From Methanorbis rubei (lineage in GTDB: Archaea > Halobacteriota > Methanomicrobia > Methanomicrobiales > Methanocorpusculaceae), in the NCBI RefSeq assembly GCF_032714495.1, contig NZ_JAWDKB010000003.1, forward strand, positions 235,485 through 299,484: 64,000 bases of DNA. The letters run 5' to 3'. The position numbers were made by a program, and so were the translations under genes. The number at the start of each line of letters is the position of its first letter. Position 1 is the stretch's first letter. Below, one piece after another: positions 18,034-26,354 of the stretch. The notes under the pieces were generated by a model. The model saw nothing but the letters and a program-made list of their open reading frames with translations. It did no database searches and was not told the origin of the DNA.

Positions 18034-20073
18034 ATGTCCGCTGAAACAACCATGATGGGGATTTTTCTCCTCCTTGCCTGCACGCTGATAGTTCTTTTTT
18101 TAAGCAGCAAGATCAATCTCCCAACAATCATCGGATTTTTTTTGACAGGTATTATTATCGGGCCATCGGGCCTCAACTTGTTCGATTATGATCAGGTCAG
18201 CCTTGTCGCAGAGTTTGGTCTGATTCTTCTGATGTTTACGATCGGTCTTGAGATCTCGCTGAAGAAACTTCTGGAGATGAAGAAGCTCGTTCTCATCGGT
18301 GGAGGCTTGCAGATCATTCTTACCACAATTTTTGTCTGGGTTGTTCTAGCTGCGTTCGGCATTCCCTCAAACACTGCTCTTCTGCTCGGACTGATGGTAT
18401 CAGCCTCTTCGACCGCGATTGTTCTCAACATCTATCAGAACAATGGACAGATTGACACGAGACATGGAAAACTGCTGCTTGCAATTTTAATTAGTCAGGA
18501 CATCGCCGTAATTCCTATCATGTTGATGCTCCCGATGCTCGCGGGAACCGGCGAGAGTGTTATGGAGTCGCTTCTGATGCTTGGCACGAACATGATAGCT
18601 CTCTTAATCGTGATGCTGATAGCTCTGGTAGTTGTTCCAAAAATTCTCGAGGTGGTAGTCTCACGAAGAAACCGCGAGCTGTTCATCATCTCGGTGATGA
18701 CGATCTGTATCGGTATTGCCTGGGTGCTTTCGCTTGTTGATGTGTCGATGTCGCTTGGTGCGTTTCTTGCGGGAGTGGCGATTGCGGGGTCAGAGTATAA
18801 TCATGAGGTTATCGGAATCATCATGCCGATCCGGGATATGATGACGGGAATTTTCTTCATCTCAGTTGGTATGATGCTGTCGGTTGCCGTAATGATGGAA
18901 AATATTGTGCTGATTTTAGTGCTGGTTGGTCTGCTGATTTTGGCAAAGACGGTGATAGCAACTGCGTCCGGATGGATTGCCGGAGCGACTGCGGGGACAG
19001 CGATTATCGGGGGTCTGAGTCTTGCTCATATCGGAGAGTTTTCTTTTGTTCTTGGATCGTCAGGTCTGTCGCTTGGTCTTCTGACTGACGGGATCTATCA
19101 GATTTTTCTCGCGGTTGCGATTATTTCGATGACGATTGCGCCGTTTGCGGTAAATGCTGCGCCAAAGATCTCGCAAAGAATAGTTCACGCTGCAACGCAC
19201 GGGAAAGGTGGGGCGGCAATTTCTCTGACGCCGGAAGCTGCAGCAAAGGTTGACGAGGAGGGAGGGCCTGTTATTGTGGTAGGTTTTGGGCCGGCAGGGA
19301 GGTATGTGGTTCGGGCGCTGAAGCGTATCGGCCGCGAGTATATTATTCTTGAGTTGAATCATGAGACGGTTGTTGAGGAGCGGAGAAAGGGGGAGAGTAT
19401 TCTGTATGGGGACGCGTCGCTTGAGCCGGTTCTTCATCATGCAGGTATTAGTCATACGCGAACGCTGGTGATTACGATCTCGGACTCTTCGGCTGCCGAG
19501 TCTATTGCGGTGATGGCCAGAAGGCTGAATCCCTGGACGACGATTATTACCCGTGCCCGGTACACGAGCGAGAGTTCGGCGCTGTTTAAGCTGGGTGCGG
19601 ACGAGGTGATTGCAGATGAGCGTGAGGCTGGTCTTGCGATGGCACGGCGGGTATTTGCGAATGAGAATGTTCCGGCTCAGGATCTGGAGCAGTATGTTTT
19701 GGATGTGCGGGGCGAGATGTTTGCCGAGCGTGAGAAGGTGCTGCTTGAGAAGGTGATTGGGAATAAGGTGCAGAAAATTTCGTCTGCTCTTGCACCTTCG
19801 TCGAAGTCGGATTTTGTTCATATTGCGGTGAGGCCTGATTCTGAGGCTGCGGGTAAGGCGCTTGCTGATTTACATCTGCGAAAGAGGTTTCATGTATCGG
19901 TTGTGTCGCTGCATCATGCGTCAGGCGAGGTTATTCTGACGCCTGACGGGACAAAGGTTCTGATGCCTGAGGATATGCTGGTTCTGAGCGGAAAGCGGGA
20001 GGATCTTGAGCGGGTGCGGGCAGTGTTTGGGGATGGTGTACACGTGGATGATGACATTTCGAAACGCGAATAG
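18034..20073 (+). CDS. Kef-type cation:proton antiporter with RCK domain
   Basis: A 679-residue CPA2-family membrane protein. About twelve hydrophobic segments fill residues 1-390 (for example INLPTIIGFFLTGIIIGPSG and SMSLGAFLAGVAIAGSEYNH). A cytoplasmic TrkA-N/RCK domain follows, with the nucleotide motif VIVVGFGPAGRYVVRALKRI and YGDASLEPVL, and then a TrkA-C domain ends the protein. It should exchange K+ or Na+ for protons across the membrane, gated by nucleotide binding. A TATA-like TTTTTAAAT lies at about 17983-17991, soon after the repeat cluster. It appears to be a single-gene unit; ion specificity cannot be read from sequence. Confidence 0.9.
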   Translation: MSAETTMMGIFLLLACTLIVLFLSSKINLPTIIGFFLTGIIIGPSGLNLFDYDQVSLVAEFGLILLMFTIGLEISLKKLLEMKKLVLIGGGLQIILTTIFVWVVLAAFGIPSNTALLLGLMVSASSTAIVLNIYQNNGQIDTRHGKLLLAILISQDIAVIPIMLMLPMLAGTGESVMESLLMLGTNMIALLIVMLIALVVVPKILEVVVSRRNRELFIISVMTICIGIAWVLSLVDVSMSLGAFLAGVAIAGSEYNHEVIGIIMPIRDMMTGIFFISVGMMLSVAVMMENIVLILVLVGLLILAKTVIATASGWIAGATAGTAIIGGLSLAHIGEFSFVLGSSGLSLGLLTDGIYQIFLAVAIISMTIAPFAVNAAPKISQRIVHAATHGKGGAAISLTPEAAAKVDEEGGPVIVVGFGPAGRYVVRALKRIGREYIILELNHETVVEERRKGESILYGDASLEPVLHHAGISHTRTLVITISDSSAAESIAVMARRLNPWTTIITRARYTSESSALFKLGADEVIADEREAGLAMARRVFANENVPAQDLEQYVLDVRGEMFAEREKVLLEKVIGNKVQKISSALAPSSKSDFVHIAVRPDSEAAGKALADLHLRKRFHVSVVSLHHASGEVILTPDGTKVLMPEDMLVLSGKREDLERVRAVFGDGVHVDDDISKRE

Positions 20074-20225
20074 CACGAATAAAAAATCGCAAATGGCGAT
20101 TTTTAAGAGATTGTGTAAATTATTTATTTTTAGAAAAATCGATTCGTTTTGAGAGGCAAAGAGAATTTTTTTGAAAATCGCCATTGGCGATTTTTTATTC
20201 GCGCTATTAGCGTTCTTCGCGTTTC
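20060..20225. repeat. Inverted repeat, second repeat family (GCGATTTTT type)
   Basis: Left arm 20060-20105 (GAAACGCGAATAGCACGAAT, AAAAAATCGC and GGCGATTTTTAA) and right arm 20173-20225 are complementary around an AT-rich centre. Each arm also contains an inner hairpin of the type AAATCGCCATTGGCGATTTTT, followed by T residues, which could terminate transcription from either side. The left arm overlaps the last codons of the antiporter gene. A single right-arm copy occurs at 28862-28912. Confidence 0.65.
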
Positions 20226-20421
20226 AAAATCATCTCCCACATCAAAAAAAGCCATTCGGATCTCTGGAGCAAAAGCGGTTTGGGGGTAATCATACAGTCG
20301 TTGTGGTTATTAATTATTTGCTTCCGGTTCTGTTGTTTGAATGAAGGGCAGAAACATCCAGAATCATTATATGCTTAGAAGTATATTTTCATCGAATAAC
20401 CCGTTGGGAGGATATACAAAT

Positions 20422-21030
20422 ATGGCCCCAAAGAAGAGACAGAAGGATTTATTGAAGCTGTTTTCTGATATTACGCAGAAAACGAAGATTGTGGAGCCCA
20501 TGAAGCAGCTCCACGGGACGCTTCGTGATCAGGATGCGGTCGAACGTGAGATCGCCCTGATCATGCGGGAGATTCAGGACCGTGGATTTTTCAAGACCAA
20601 GCTTGAGCCGATTCAGCTTGCGCGTCTGATCACTGCGTTTCATGCAGGAAAGAACGACACCGAGATCGCCCGCGAACTTGGAGATGAGAAGCTTTCCAAG
20701 ACCGTTGCCCGTGCACGAGTTCGGCTGAAGCTGTTCCGCGAACTGGACTTTAACATGCCCTTTGATCAGGCCCAGATGCGGACGTTGATGAGTACCGATA
20801 AAACCATGCGGGAGATCTCCGAGGAGTTAGGGATAAGCCCGACAACCCTTCGCGAGTACCGGCATGTAATCGAACAGAAAGAGGATGTGACGCTCGACCC
20901 GTATCTGGAACGCATCCGTGACGTGATGGAGGACCGGGATCTGACGGAAAAGATGGCGTCGGGTCTGCAGGAGGACACGCTTGGCGAGGCCATCGATGTG
21001 TCTGAGTCTGACAGTATCGAGATCAACTAA
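20422..21030 (+). CDS. Conserved helix-turn-helix protein of unknown role
   Basis: A 202-residue hydrophilic protein from ATG 20422, chosen because GGGAGGAT stands about 10 nt upstream; an open frame to 20341 lacks such a site. The sequence has a first helical region with ARELGDEKLSKTVARARVRL, then an HTH segment TDKTMREISEELGISPTTLREYRH. This resembles transcription-factor-like proteins found widely in methanogens and haloarchaea, but I cannot name a function. The lysine-rich start MAPKKRQKDLLKL and acidic end ESDSIEIN are notable. It lies alone between the antiporter and the UPF0173 hydrolase, with its own upstream AT-rich promoter region. Confidence 0.7.
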   Translation: MAPKKRQKDLLKLFSDITQKTKIVEPMKQLHGTLRDQDAVEREIALIMREIQDRGFFKTKLEPIQLARLITAFHAGKNDTEIARELGDEKLSKTVARARVRLKLFRELDFNMPFDQAQMRTLMSTDKTMREISEELGISPTTLREYRHVIEQKEDVTLDPYLERIRDVMEDRDLTEKMASGLQEDTLGEAIDVSESDSIEIN

Positions 21031-21104
21031 CTTCATATCCTATACTTTTTTTTCGTTTTTCCTTGACCTATTTCTATTTATAGCATCAGGGAGGAGTATA
21101 TTGC

Positions 21105-21767
21105 ATGTACATCAGATATGTCGGTCACTCCTGCTTTTCACTGGAAGGGTCCAAAAAAATTCTAATCGATCCACAGCCTGCAGATGCGGCAAAGGTTGAT
21201 GCGGATCTCGTTTTGGTTACACACGGACATGGAGATCATCTGGGAATAACAATACAGCTGAAGAAGCAGACGATCGCAATCCATGAGCTTGCAACATATC
21301 TGTCTAGAAAGGGAGTCACGACAACCGGAATGAATATCGGAGGAACGGTTGTTGTTGACGACGTCAACATCACAATGGTTCCTGCAGTCCACTCTTCCTC
21401 GGTGGAGGAGAATGGCGTGGACCTCTACATGGGAACTGCGGCAGGTTTTGTGGTGGAGATGGACGGGGTTGTGGTCTACCATGCGGGAGATACGGGACTG
21501 TTTTCGGACATGAAGCTGATTCATGAGTTGTATCATCCTGATGTTGCCCTGCTGCCGGTAGGCGGCCATTTTACGATGGGACCAGATGAGGCGATGATTG
21601 CGGCTGAGTGGATTGGCGCTCCGCTGGTTATTCCGATGCATTACAATACGTTCCCGGCAATTATGCAGGACTTAACCGGGTTCAAGCATGCGATCGAGTC
21701 GACGACGTCGATGACGGTGGATGCGGTTTCGCCCGGAAGCGGCGTTACGGTGTCGCCCAGAACATAA
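21105..21767 (+). CDS. UPF0173-type metal-dependent hydrolase (metallo-beta-lactamase fold)
   Basis: A 220-residue protein starting MYIRYVGHSCFSLEGSKKIL with the metal motif THGHGDHLG (HxHxDH), a later YHAGDTG and a final PMHYNTFP. This is the arrangement of the UPF0173/YtkL family of small metallo-beta-lactamase-fold hydrolases. Substrate is unknown. GGGAGGAG lies just upstream of the ATG. It is followed by the palindromic remnant at 21828, with no partner gene. Confidence 0.9.
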   Translation: MYIRYVGHSCFSLEGSKKILIDPQPADAAKVDADLVLVTHGHGDHLGITIQLKKQTIAIHELATYLSRKGVTTTGMNIGGTVVVDDVNITMVPAVHSSSVEENGVDLYMGTAAGFVVEMDGVVVYHAGDTGLFSDMKLIHELYHPDVALLPVGGHFTMGPDEAMIAAEWIGAPLVIPMHYNTFPAIMQDLTGFKHAIESTTSMTVDAVSPGSGVTVSPRT

Positions 21768-21827
21768 AATATTTTTTTTTCGTTTTCTCAACAGGTGTAT
21801 TGAAAAACCTGATAACTCTTTACAAAA

Positions 21828-22032
21828 TAGGACTTACACGGTGCGATTTTTGAAACACGAACCACACGAAAAAACACGAATAATTTAACTCACGAAATAT
21901 TTCGAAAAACACGAAATCTGCTCTTGAGCTCAGAATCAGTCACAAAATCTCTCGTAAGATCTAAAAGTAAAGATGATGATCAGGAAGTGTCTCTGCCGAA
22001 ATCAATCAATAATTCCCGTACCGAAACTCCTA
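21828..22032. mobile_element. Diverged palindromic-family element (copy H)
   Basis: Left end TAGGACTTACACGGTG (21828-21843) matches the ends of copies A and B, and the right end CCGAAACTCCTA (22021-22032) is its rough complement. The interior is different: repeated CACGAA units and an ATATTTCGAAAAACACGAAA stretch instead of TTCCGTG arms. No matching target duplication is visible. The region otherwise holds no gene between the UPF0173 gene and the gene ending at 22175. Confidence 0.5.
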
Positions 22033-22174
22033 TTTCGTGTTTCAGACCTCACACTACCTTGCAGCATCACGGCTGGTGACTCGTTAGATGATGATCCTCA
22101 TAAGAGCGATCACGAGAATGCCAATTCTTGCATTCCTGTGATTCCAAGGATGAAAGTTGCTGCTGTGAGAGGTG

Positions 22175-23143
22175 TCATGCCGTCCTCGCTTCGATGTTTC
22201 GAAGAATTTCTTCCAGTCTTTCTTCCGTTACCGTTGTGTTGTGTTTGATATTTTCCGAGAGCTCAATCTGGTAGTCTAGTATGACTATCATGAACTGGAC
22301 CGGAAGAGGCGGATTTTTTTTGGCGGCTGAAATTCTGTCGATTTCGGCGAGAACTTTTTCGGGTTCTTCTGGTGAGTAATATCCTTCGAGGAGGATGGTG
22401 AGGTAGCCGGTTTCGTTGACACCATAGTCGCTGATGTTTCGATCGTACTCTGTTACTTTGTTCCGGAGGTGGCTGTTGATATCAGGATCACTGGTGGTGT
22501 AGCCGGATGCATTGAGCATTGTGCTGTAATTTACTCCGTCCACTCCCGGCCGGATGAGGATAAGGGTTCCCGGGGCGGCGGTTACTTTGGTTTTGTTTTC
22601 CGGCGGCTGAGATGCGATGATGTTCTGAAGAATTTCTGTCAATCTTTCTTCCGTTACGCTTGCGTTGTGCTTGTATTCGTCCGAGATATCAAGGCTGATG
22701 TCTATCTCAGGTATGATGAACTGGACCGGAAGAGGTGGGATTTTTTTGGCGGCTGAGATTTTATCGATTGCGGCGAGAATTTTTTCAGGTTCTTCCGGTG
22801 AATAGTATGTTTCAAGGAAGATGGTGAGGTAGCCGATTTCGTTGACGCCGTAACCGTTGATACTCCGGTCGTACTCTGCTGCTTTGTTCCAGAGGTAGTT
22901 TTCAATATCCTGATCTTTGGTGACATGACTGGAGGTGTTGAGAATTGCGCTGTAGTTCACCCCGTCCACTCCAGGCCGGAGGAGAATTACGGTCCCCGGA
23001 GCGGCGGTTACTTTGCTGATGTTTTCCGACGGCAGTGGCGGTTGCGGGGGGGTATCTGAAGCTCCCGCGAGGAGAATAACTGCGAGTATGGCCGCGACTA
23101 CAAGAATGATTGCGGTTATTATGAGAAGGTGTGTGTTTTTCAT
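22175..23143 (-). CDS. Membrane-anchored protein with duplicated unknown domain
   Basis: 322 residues from ATG 23143. An N-terminal membrane anchor (KNTHLLIITAIILVVAAILA) is followed by two copies of a domain of about 135 residues. Each copy runs KVTAAPGT(V/L)ILLRPGVDGVNYS, an NEIGYLTI or NETGYLTI stretch, YYSPEEPEK and SVTEERL or TVTEERL-type ends. I do not recognise the domain. It is the last of four same-strand genes (24240 to 22175) divergent from a membrane-bound winged-helix regulator at 24380, which may control them. A fragment with YYSP and PEK at 27127-27354 may be a decayed relative. Confidence 0.65.
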   Translation of the reverse strand: MKNTHLLIITAIILVVAAILAVILLAGASDTPPQPPLPSENISKVTAAPGTVILLRPGVDGVNYSAILNTSSHVTKDQDIENYLWNKAAEYDRSINGYGVNEIGYLTIFLETYYSPEEPEKILAAIDKISAAKKIPPLPVQFIIPEIDISLDISDEYKHNASVTEERLTEILQNIIASQPPENKTKVTAAPGTLILIRPGVDGVNYSTMLNASGYTTSDPDINSHLRNKVTEYDRNISDYGVNETGYLTILLEGYYSPEEPEKVLAEIDRISAAKKNPPLPVQFMIVILDYQIELSENIKHNTTVTEERLEEILRNIEARTA

Positions 23144-23154
23144 GATATTTTTCC

Positions 23155-23334
23155 TTAGAGAATGATCCAGAGGAGGAAAAAGTAACAGATGACGACACCT
23201 ATCCCAAGAAGAAGGAACAGTCTGATCTTTTTTGGCTCGGCATTGTTCTTCCGCATCTGACGGAATGCATATGCATAGAGAGTGACTGTGACTATGATGA
23301 GCAGAAAATAGCCAATGACCATGAAGGTGTTCAT
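23155..23334 (-). CDS. Small two-helix membrane protein (59 aa)
   Basis: Read on the minus strand from ATG 23334-23332: MNTFMVIGYFLLIIVTVTLY, a charged stretch RQMRKNNAEPKKIR, then a second hydrophobic helix ending in WIIL and a stop at 23155-23157. The ATG overlaps the upstream gene's stop as ATGA (4 bp), strong support for translation although the gene is short. Two transmembrane helices with a positive loop are predicted. Function unknown; it belongs to the four-gene membrane protein unit 24240-22175. Confidence 0.65.
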   Translation of the reverse strand: MNTFMVIGYFLLIIVTVTLYAYAFRQMRKNNAEPKKIRLFLLLGIGVVICYFFLLWIIL

Positions 23335-23777
23335 GATCTTTTACCGAAAAATTTCTGCAACTCACCACAGGCAGCGTTGAACTCAAAGGTTAGTCCGTTG
23401 AATAGCAGACCGAACACGACGCCGAACGTGTAGATGGAATATGTTCCTGCGAAAAACTGCGAGTAGTTTGTCATCAAAACATATCCGAATGCTGCGATGC
23501 AGATTAACAGGACGGCAAAGAGGAAGAGGCGGAGTATGTTCGCTCTTTTTCCTATGCAGACCGGCTGGTCATCTGCATTTTGTGCGGTAAGAGTTGTCAT
23601 CCGATACATGGCAGAGAGCGTGAGGATGCCGATAATGATGCCTGCGATGTAGAGCGCCATGCAGAATTCTGAGGTGAGTTCTGCGTGATCTCCATACCAT
23701 GAAAGTACTCCGCCAAGGATAAAGGAGAGTACAAGCGGAAGGATCACGATGAGTGAGGCGGTAAAGCGGTTGTGCAT
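23331..23777 (-). CDS. Four-helix membrane protein of unknown function
   Basis: 148 residues from ATG 23777 (MHNRFTASLIVILPLVLSFI); a longer frame reaches 23831 inside the upstream gene. Four hydrophobic segments are visible, at about residues 5-30, 40-65, 85-110 and 115-135, with a short hydrophilic tail GELQKFFGKRS. Its stop overlaps the next small gene by 4 bp. No family is recognised; the layout with paired helices resembles the neighbouring 142-residue protein, and the two may form a complex or have a common origin. Confidence 0.6.
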   Translation of the reverse strand: MHNRFTASLIVILPLVLSFILGGVLSWYGDHAELTSEFCMALYIAGIIIGILTLSAMYRMTTLTAQNADDQPVCIGKRANILRLFLFAVLLICIAAFGYVLMTNYSQFFAGTYSIYTFGVVFGLLFNGLTFEFNAACGELQKFFGKRS

Positions 23778-23811
23778 TTTTTTTGTTCCTGATTTTTCAA
23801 ATTTTTTCAAT

Positions 23812-24240
23812 TCAGATCTGCTGTTCCTCATACAACAGTTCGTTTGGGAAATAGTAGATGATGGCGACTGCGGTAAAGCCTATCGCAAGACCTATGATGT
23901 ACGATAGTGGGGCGAAGCCGATTTTTTCCGGCATGTAGCTGCTGAGGAGATATGCAACCCATACTACGATGCCTGCAAAGATGAGGAGAATTGATGTAAG
24001 GATTGCGATGCCGGATTTTTTCAGGACTACGTTTTTGGTGTCTTTTGTTTCACGGACATCGAGCAGAAATGCGGCAAACATTACGGCAAAGCCGATGAGA
24101 AGACCAAAGCAGTAGGTGAGCAGGGAGAGTTCCGGGCTTGATCCTGCGAAGGCTTCGTAACTTCTGAGAGGTGTGGCCATTGTGAGGGAGCCGAGGATGA
24201 GGATGGCGTAGAGTATCCATTTTGTGCGTTTGCCAAACAT
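23812..24240 (-). CDS. Four-helix membrane protein of unknown function
   Basis: 142 residues from ATG 24240 (MFGKRTKWILYAILILGSLT). Four hydrophobic segments lie at about 8-25, 38-60, 75-98 and 110-130. It is the first gene of the minus-strand membrane unit and shares its upstream region with the divergent regulator at 24380. The promoter TATTATATTGG lies some 40 nt upstream. About 90 bp covering the start and promoter are duplicated at 26030-26126, where the coding part is broken after a few codons. Confidence 0.6.
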   Translation of the reverse strand: MFGKRTKWILYAILILGSLTMATPLRSYEAFAGSSPELSLLTYCFGLLIGFAVMFAAFLLDVRETKDTKNVVLKKSGIAILTSILLIFAGIVVWVAYLLSSYMPEKIGFAPLSYIIGLAIGFTAVAIIYYFPNELLYEEQQI

Positions 24241-24337
24241 TTTTGATATATTGATGGTATTGGAAATGAGCCAATATAATAATTGTGGACAAAGTATGAT
24301 ACTTTGGGAGCGGCGGGTTTGGTAAAGTGTGAGATTG

Positions 24338-24353
24338 TGATCAATAGCTATAT
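24338..24353 (+). promoter_or_regulatory. Promoter box TGATCAATAGCTATAT, shared with 27407
   Basis: The 16-nt sequence TGATCAATAGCTATAT lies 42 nt before the ATG of the wHTH gene at 24380. A copy with one difference (TGATCAATAACTATAT) lies at 27407-27422, about 40 nt before the secreted-protein gene heading the paralogous regulator's operon. The 3' part acts as TATA box for what is probably a leaderless message; the 5' part TGATCAATA may be a shared operator. Confidence 0.5.
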
Positions 24354-24379
24354 TAGAGGTTATCAGCAATTGTTTTTGT

Positions 24380-25201
24380 ATGCGTCGCTGGATTCTCATT
24401 CTCTGTCTTCTTGGTATTTTGCTGAGCGGAACAGGGATGGTGTCCGCAGAGATGGTTGGGAACTATACTATCTGGGATATGGAAATCAGCCCGATGTATG
24501 AAGAGATTGTTCCCATAGATGACGGAAAAGAGATCGTCCTTGTTGAAGGATGGGGTTATTTAGAAATCTGGCGACAGATAGTTATTACGGACTTGGTTGC
24601 CATTTTTGAGGGAACAGTCCTCGAGTGGCCTCTCATCATTTTCTCTCCGGTTATCTTTGCTCTTCTTGGATTCATTTCTGTATTTATCTACACGTCCCGG
24701 AAAAATCAAAAGATCTCCCTGCCTCAGGAAAAAATTCTTGCTTATCTTCATGATAATTCAGGCTCTACCCAGCAGCAGATCATCTCTGCTGTGGGAGCCT
24801 CCCGCGGCTCTGTCTGTTATCATCTGCATGCTCTTGAGAAACAAAATAAAATTCATCCGGTGACCCGCGACGGACGTTCCTTCTATTACACCAGTAAAGA
24901 TCCGGGCGACATGCTGGAGCAGACAATTCATTATCTCCTCTCGCGGGAAAAGTCCGGGAAATTTTTACAGACCCTGTATCTTCATCCGGGAATTACGAGA
25001 AAGGAGCTTGCGGGGCAGCTTGGAATAACGCCTGCTACTGTCCGGTGGTATCTGATCCGGTACATGGATGAACGGGTTTGCAGAACAGAAAAATGCGGAA
25101 AGGAGTACTGCTACTCGCTCACGGATGAGGCGAGAGAGATCTGTGAGCGGTTTGCGGAGGAGAGTGTTGCGGGAAAAAAAGATCAGGAACGTTATGAGTA
25201 A
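24380..25201 (+). CDS. Membrane-anchored tandem winged-helix transcription regulator
   Basis: 273 residues: signal/anchor MRRWILILCLLGILLSGTGM, an external stretch of about 65 residues (MVGNYTIWDMEISPMYEEIV), a transmembrane helix PLIIFSPVIFALLGFISVFI, then two cytoplasmic winged-helix domains (STQQQIISAVGASRGSVCYH and ITRKELAGQLGITPATVRWY). The design suggests a one-component sensor that reads something outside the cell and binds DNA inside. It is divergent from the membrane-protein unit 24240-22175 and has a paralogue at 27895-28755; both share the external motif (V)PIDDG and a promoter box. The ligand and targets are unknown. Confidence 0.8.
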   Translation: MRRWILILCLLGILLSGTGMVSAEMVGNYTIWDMEISPMYEEIVPIDDGKEIVLVEGWGYLEIWRQIVITDLVAIFEGTVLEWPLIIFSPVIFALLGFISVFIYTSRKNQKISLPQEKILAYLHDNSGSTQQQIISAVGASRGSVCYHLHALEKQNKIHPVTRDGRSFYYTSKDPGDMLEQTIHYLLSREKSGKFLQTLYLHPGITRKELAGQLGITPATVRWYLIRYMDERVCRTEKCGKEYCYSLTDEAREICERFAEESVAGKKDQERYE

Positions 25202-25285
25202 TGATGGGAAAAAAATTGTGAGTTGATTTTGTTTACAGAATTTTTGCGGAAGAAAAATGATGAAGTTGATCAAACCGACAAAAGA

Positions 25286-25915
25286 TCAAAGTCTATCGAT
25301 GGGCATCGGATTCTGCGACGGTCTGGGAAGTTCACGATCTGAATAGGCAACATGCAGAGGGTTTGTCGTGTTCCGCGTATACTCCCGATTTTGTACTGGA
25401 GAGATGTAGATACAGTCATCTGTCAGATAAATCACACCTGAGATCAGATTGGTATCTGTGATCAGCAGTTCAATCCGGGAGTTGGGTAAGTCTGTAATCG
25501 TTCCTTTGTACATTGTCCGGACTCCGTTCGGATCTCCGAACACAATAAAACCTGGCGAAACAGCAGTCATTTCAGCGGTATAGGGCTGGCCGTACAATGT
25601 GATTGGCAGAGTAAGATTCTTCCACTCTTCCGGATGCAGTTCGACAAAAGAGAGCAGAGTAAACGATCCTGAGTCGGTGGTTTTGGTAGAAAATACGTCG
25701 GGTATCTGAATTGGACCATAGTTCTGTGTAGCAGTCTGAAATCCCTGAGAGAGTTCCAGACCAGTACTGTCTCCTGAGGATATGACAATGCTGTGTCCGG
25801 GAATGGTGAAGACGGGCGGTTTTGCGTCCTGCACGTCCATGGATAATATCATCCAGAGTCCAAGAACAAGTACGCAGATTAGGAGTAATGTTATCAAGGC
25901 TGTCGATTTTTTCAT
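25286..25915 (-). CDS. Membrane-anchored protein resembling an M12B-type propeptide domain
   Basis: 209 residues with an N-terminal anchor (STALITLLLICVLVLGLWMI) and one extracellular domain. The stretch YKGTITDLPNSRIELLITD, then LISGVIYLTDDCIYISPV and LHVAYSDRE resembles the prodomain-like module that precedes reprolysin-type (M12B) metalloproteases in archaeal surface proteins. The zinc-protease motif HExxH is absent and the protein ends after the module, so this is a prodomain without its enzyme, perhaps an inhibitor or binding protein. It stands alone on the minus strand between the two regulators. Similarity is judged by eye. Confidence 0.6.
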   Translation of the reverse strand: MKKSTALITLLLICVLVLGLWMILSMDVQDAKPPVFTIPGHSIVISSGDSTGLELSQGFQTATQNYGPIQIPDVFSTKTTDSGSFTLLSFVELHPEEWKNLTLPITLYGQPYTAEMTAVSPGFIVFGDPNGVRTMYKGTITDLPNSRIELLITDTNLISGVIYLTDDCIYISPVQNREYTRNTTNPLHVAYSDRELPRPSQNPMPIDRL

Positions 25916-26029
25916 GTGTGTTCTCCGTTAAATATGTCAAATTTTTTTGGTCAAATATGTGGGGAGAGGGGTATCCAGATATGTCATCTGTTCATTATGA
26001 GGGAATCGAAGATGAGTGGAAATCTGAGA

Positions 26030-26126
26030 ATTTGTTTTGTGCGTTTGCCGAACATTGTTGTTCTGTTTTAAGTTTCTTGATGCTATTGGAAATGAACCAA
26101 GATAATAATTGTGGACAAAACCTCAT
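26030..26126 (-). pseudogene. Duplicated promoter and start of the 24240 gene, truncated
   Basis: The segment matches 24225-24300, including TATTGGAAATGA(A/G)CCAA and AATAATTGTGGACAAA. On the minus strand it starts MFGKRTK as the 142-residue protein does, then runs out of similarity and stops after 23 codons. It is a decayed duplicate of the start of that gene, showing that this region has been rearranged. Confidence 0.6.
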
Positions 26127-26156
26127 ACAAAAAATGAATACATAAAAATATTGCAT

Positions 26157-26351
26157 TTAGACCACAATGAATTTTGTGACGAAACCGGTAATTACTATCA
26201 TAACCGACGTGAAGATGGTGAGAACAAGGGCAAAATATAATAGAACTCTGTTTTCAAGAAGAGAAGATCGAATTTCATTGAATATGATGGCTGCTACCAA
26301 AAACAGTATAAATGGAAATACATAAAAAAATAGAGATATTGGGTTGAACAC
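26157..26351 (-). CDS. Small two-helix membrane protein downstream of a secreted precursor
   Basis: 64 residues, almost entirely hydrophobic: LFFYVFPFILFLVAAIIF, a short charged link (NEIRSSLLENR) and LYFALVLTIFTSVMIVITGF. It starts 3 nt after the stop of the 239-residue secreted protein, so both are on one message. No family is recognised. Its size, topology and position are like those of immunity proteins next to bacteriocin genes, which is a hypothesis only. Confidence 0.55.
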   Translation of the reverse strand: MFNPISLFFYVFPFILFLVAAIIFNEIRSSLLENRVLLYFALVLTIFTSVMIVITGFVTKFIVV

Positions 26352-26354
26352 TTC

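Noticed and set aside
19060..19821. 253-codon open frame antisense to the antiporter RCK domain
   Set aside because: Arg/Asn-rich shadow frame; the antiporter covers the region with clear motifs.
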